Shown: one piece after another, positions 41,467 to 41,484 of the stretch | Layout: each line of letters begins with the position of its first letter | Numbering within the stretch: the first letter of the stretch is position 1 | From: Gamarada debralockiae | Lineage: Eukaryota > Ascomycota > Leotiomycetes > Helotiales > Hyphodiscaceae | Length of the DNA: 41,484 bases | Reading direction: 5' to 3' | NCBI GenBank assembly: GCA_002803225.1 | Contig: NXFV01001435.1 | Span: 1-41,484 of the forward strand | The notes under the pieces: model-generated | Seen by the model: the letters and a program-made list of their open reading frames with translations, nothing else | Database searches by the model: none | What the model was told of the DNA's origin: nothing | Position numbers and translations under genes: made by a program

Positions 41467-41484
41467 AAAAAAAAAAAAAAAAAA
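41467..41484. repeat. Terminal A run
   Basis: Eighteen A at the very end of the window, just upstream of the VPS39 start on its strand. Most simply a contig end in a homopolymer. Confidence 0.9.

Noticed and set aside
1..41484. CRISPR arrays, rRNA or tRNA genes, telomere repeats
   Set aside because: None of the expected repeat-spacer structure, tRNA box motifs or TTAGGG runs was seen by eye.

Overview
The window is nuclear DNA of a filamentous ascomycete (Pezizomycotina). The evidence is short GT-AG introns of about 44-80 bases with CTGAC/CTAAC-like branch sites, HET-domain genes, a 2EXR-domain protein, a Dal5-type allantoate permease, a SEN2 tRNA-splicing endonuclease subunit and a VPS39/VAM6 HOPS subunit. 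The overall look is Leotiomycetes-like, but that is an impression and was not tested. No rRNA, tRNA, CRISPR or bacterial-type operon was seen. The window ends in an 18-base A run, which suggests a contig end.

Layout. 1-6.6 kb is a graveyard: a methyltransferase pseudogene, an unassigned decayed reading frame, a small inverted-repeat element, a 2EXR pseudogene split by a 156-base insertion, and a broken HET gene. 6.9-11.4 kb holds two secondary-metabolism or detoxification-type hydrolases on the minus strand: an epoxide-hydrolase-like alpha/beta hydrolase and a secreted type-B carboxylesterase. 12.4-13.5 kb is a second broken HET gene. 14-26 kb is the healthy core: a small membrane protein, SEN2, a four-exon lysine-rich hypothetical gene, a five-exon 2EXR protein of 876 residues, and a PAF-acetylhydrolase-like phospholipase. 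27-28 kb has a short inverted-repeat element and a possible small membrane protein. 28.5-31.1 kb is an allantoate-permease-family transporter in 15 exons, two of them 16 and 21 bases long. 32.3-34.6 kb is an intact 788-residue HET protein. 35.4-37.3 kb is a transposon nest: a Tc1/mariner-type relic carrying a smaller element, an orphan acidic reading frame, and a 461-base inverted-repeat element with terminal hairpins and an ATGAAA flanking repeat. 37.8-41.4 kb is a VPS39/VAM6 copy with many frameshifts and stops.

How it fits together. The genes do not form one pathway. The main pattern is a sharp contrast between long perfectly open genes (SEN2, 2EXR, PAF-AH, HET3, the 15-exon transporter) and neighbours that are clearly recognisable but broken (methyltransferase, 2EXR copy, HET1, HET2, VPS39). 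Several breaks are C:G to T:A changes (TGG to TGA or TAG, CGA to TGA), as repeat-induced point mutation (RIP) would make. Other breaks are one-base indels. The strongest new observations are non-autonomous elements not described by any gene call, the nested insertion whose removal restores a reading frame, the orphan reading frame beside the hairpin element, and the heavily broken copy of a conserved HOPS subunit. All exon boundaries are read by eye from splice signals and frame continuity; none was tested against transcripts.
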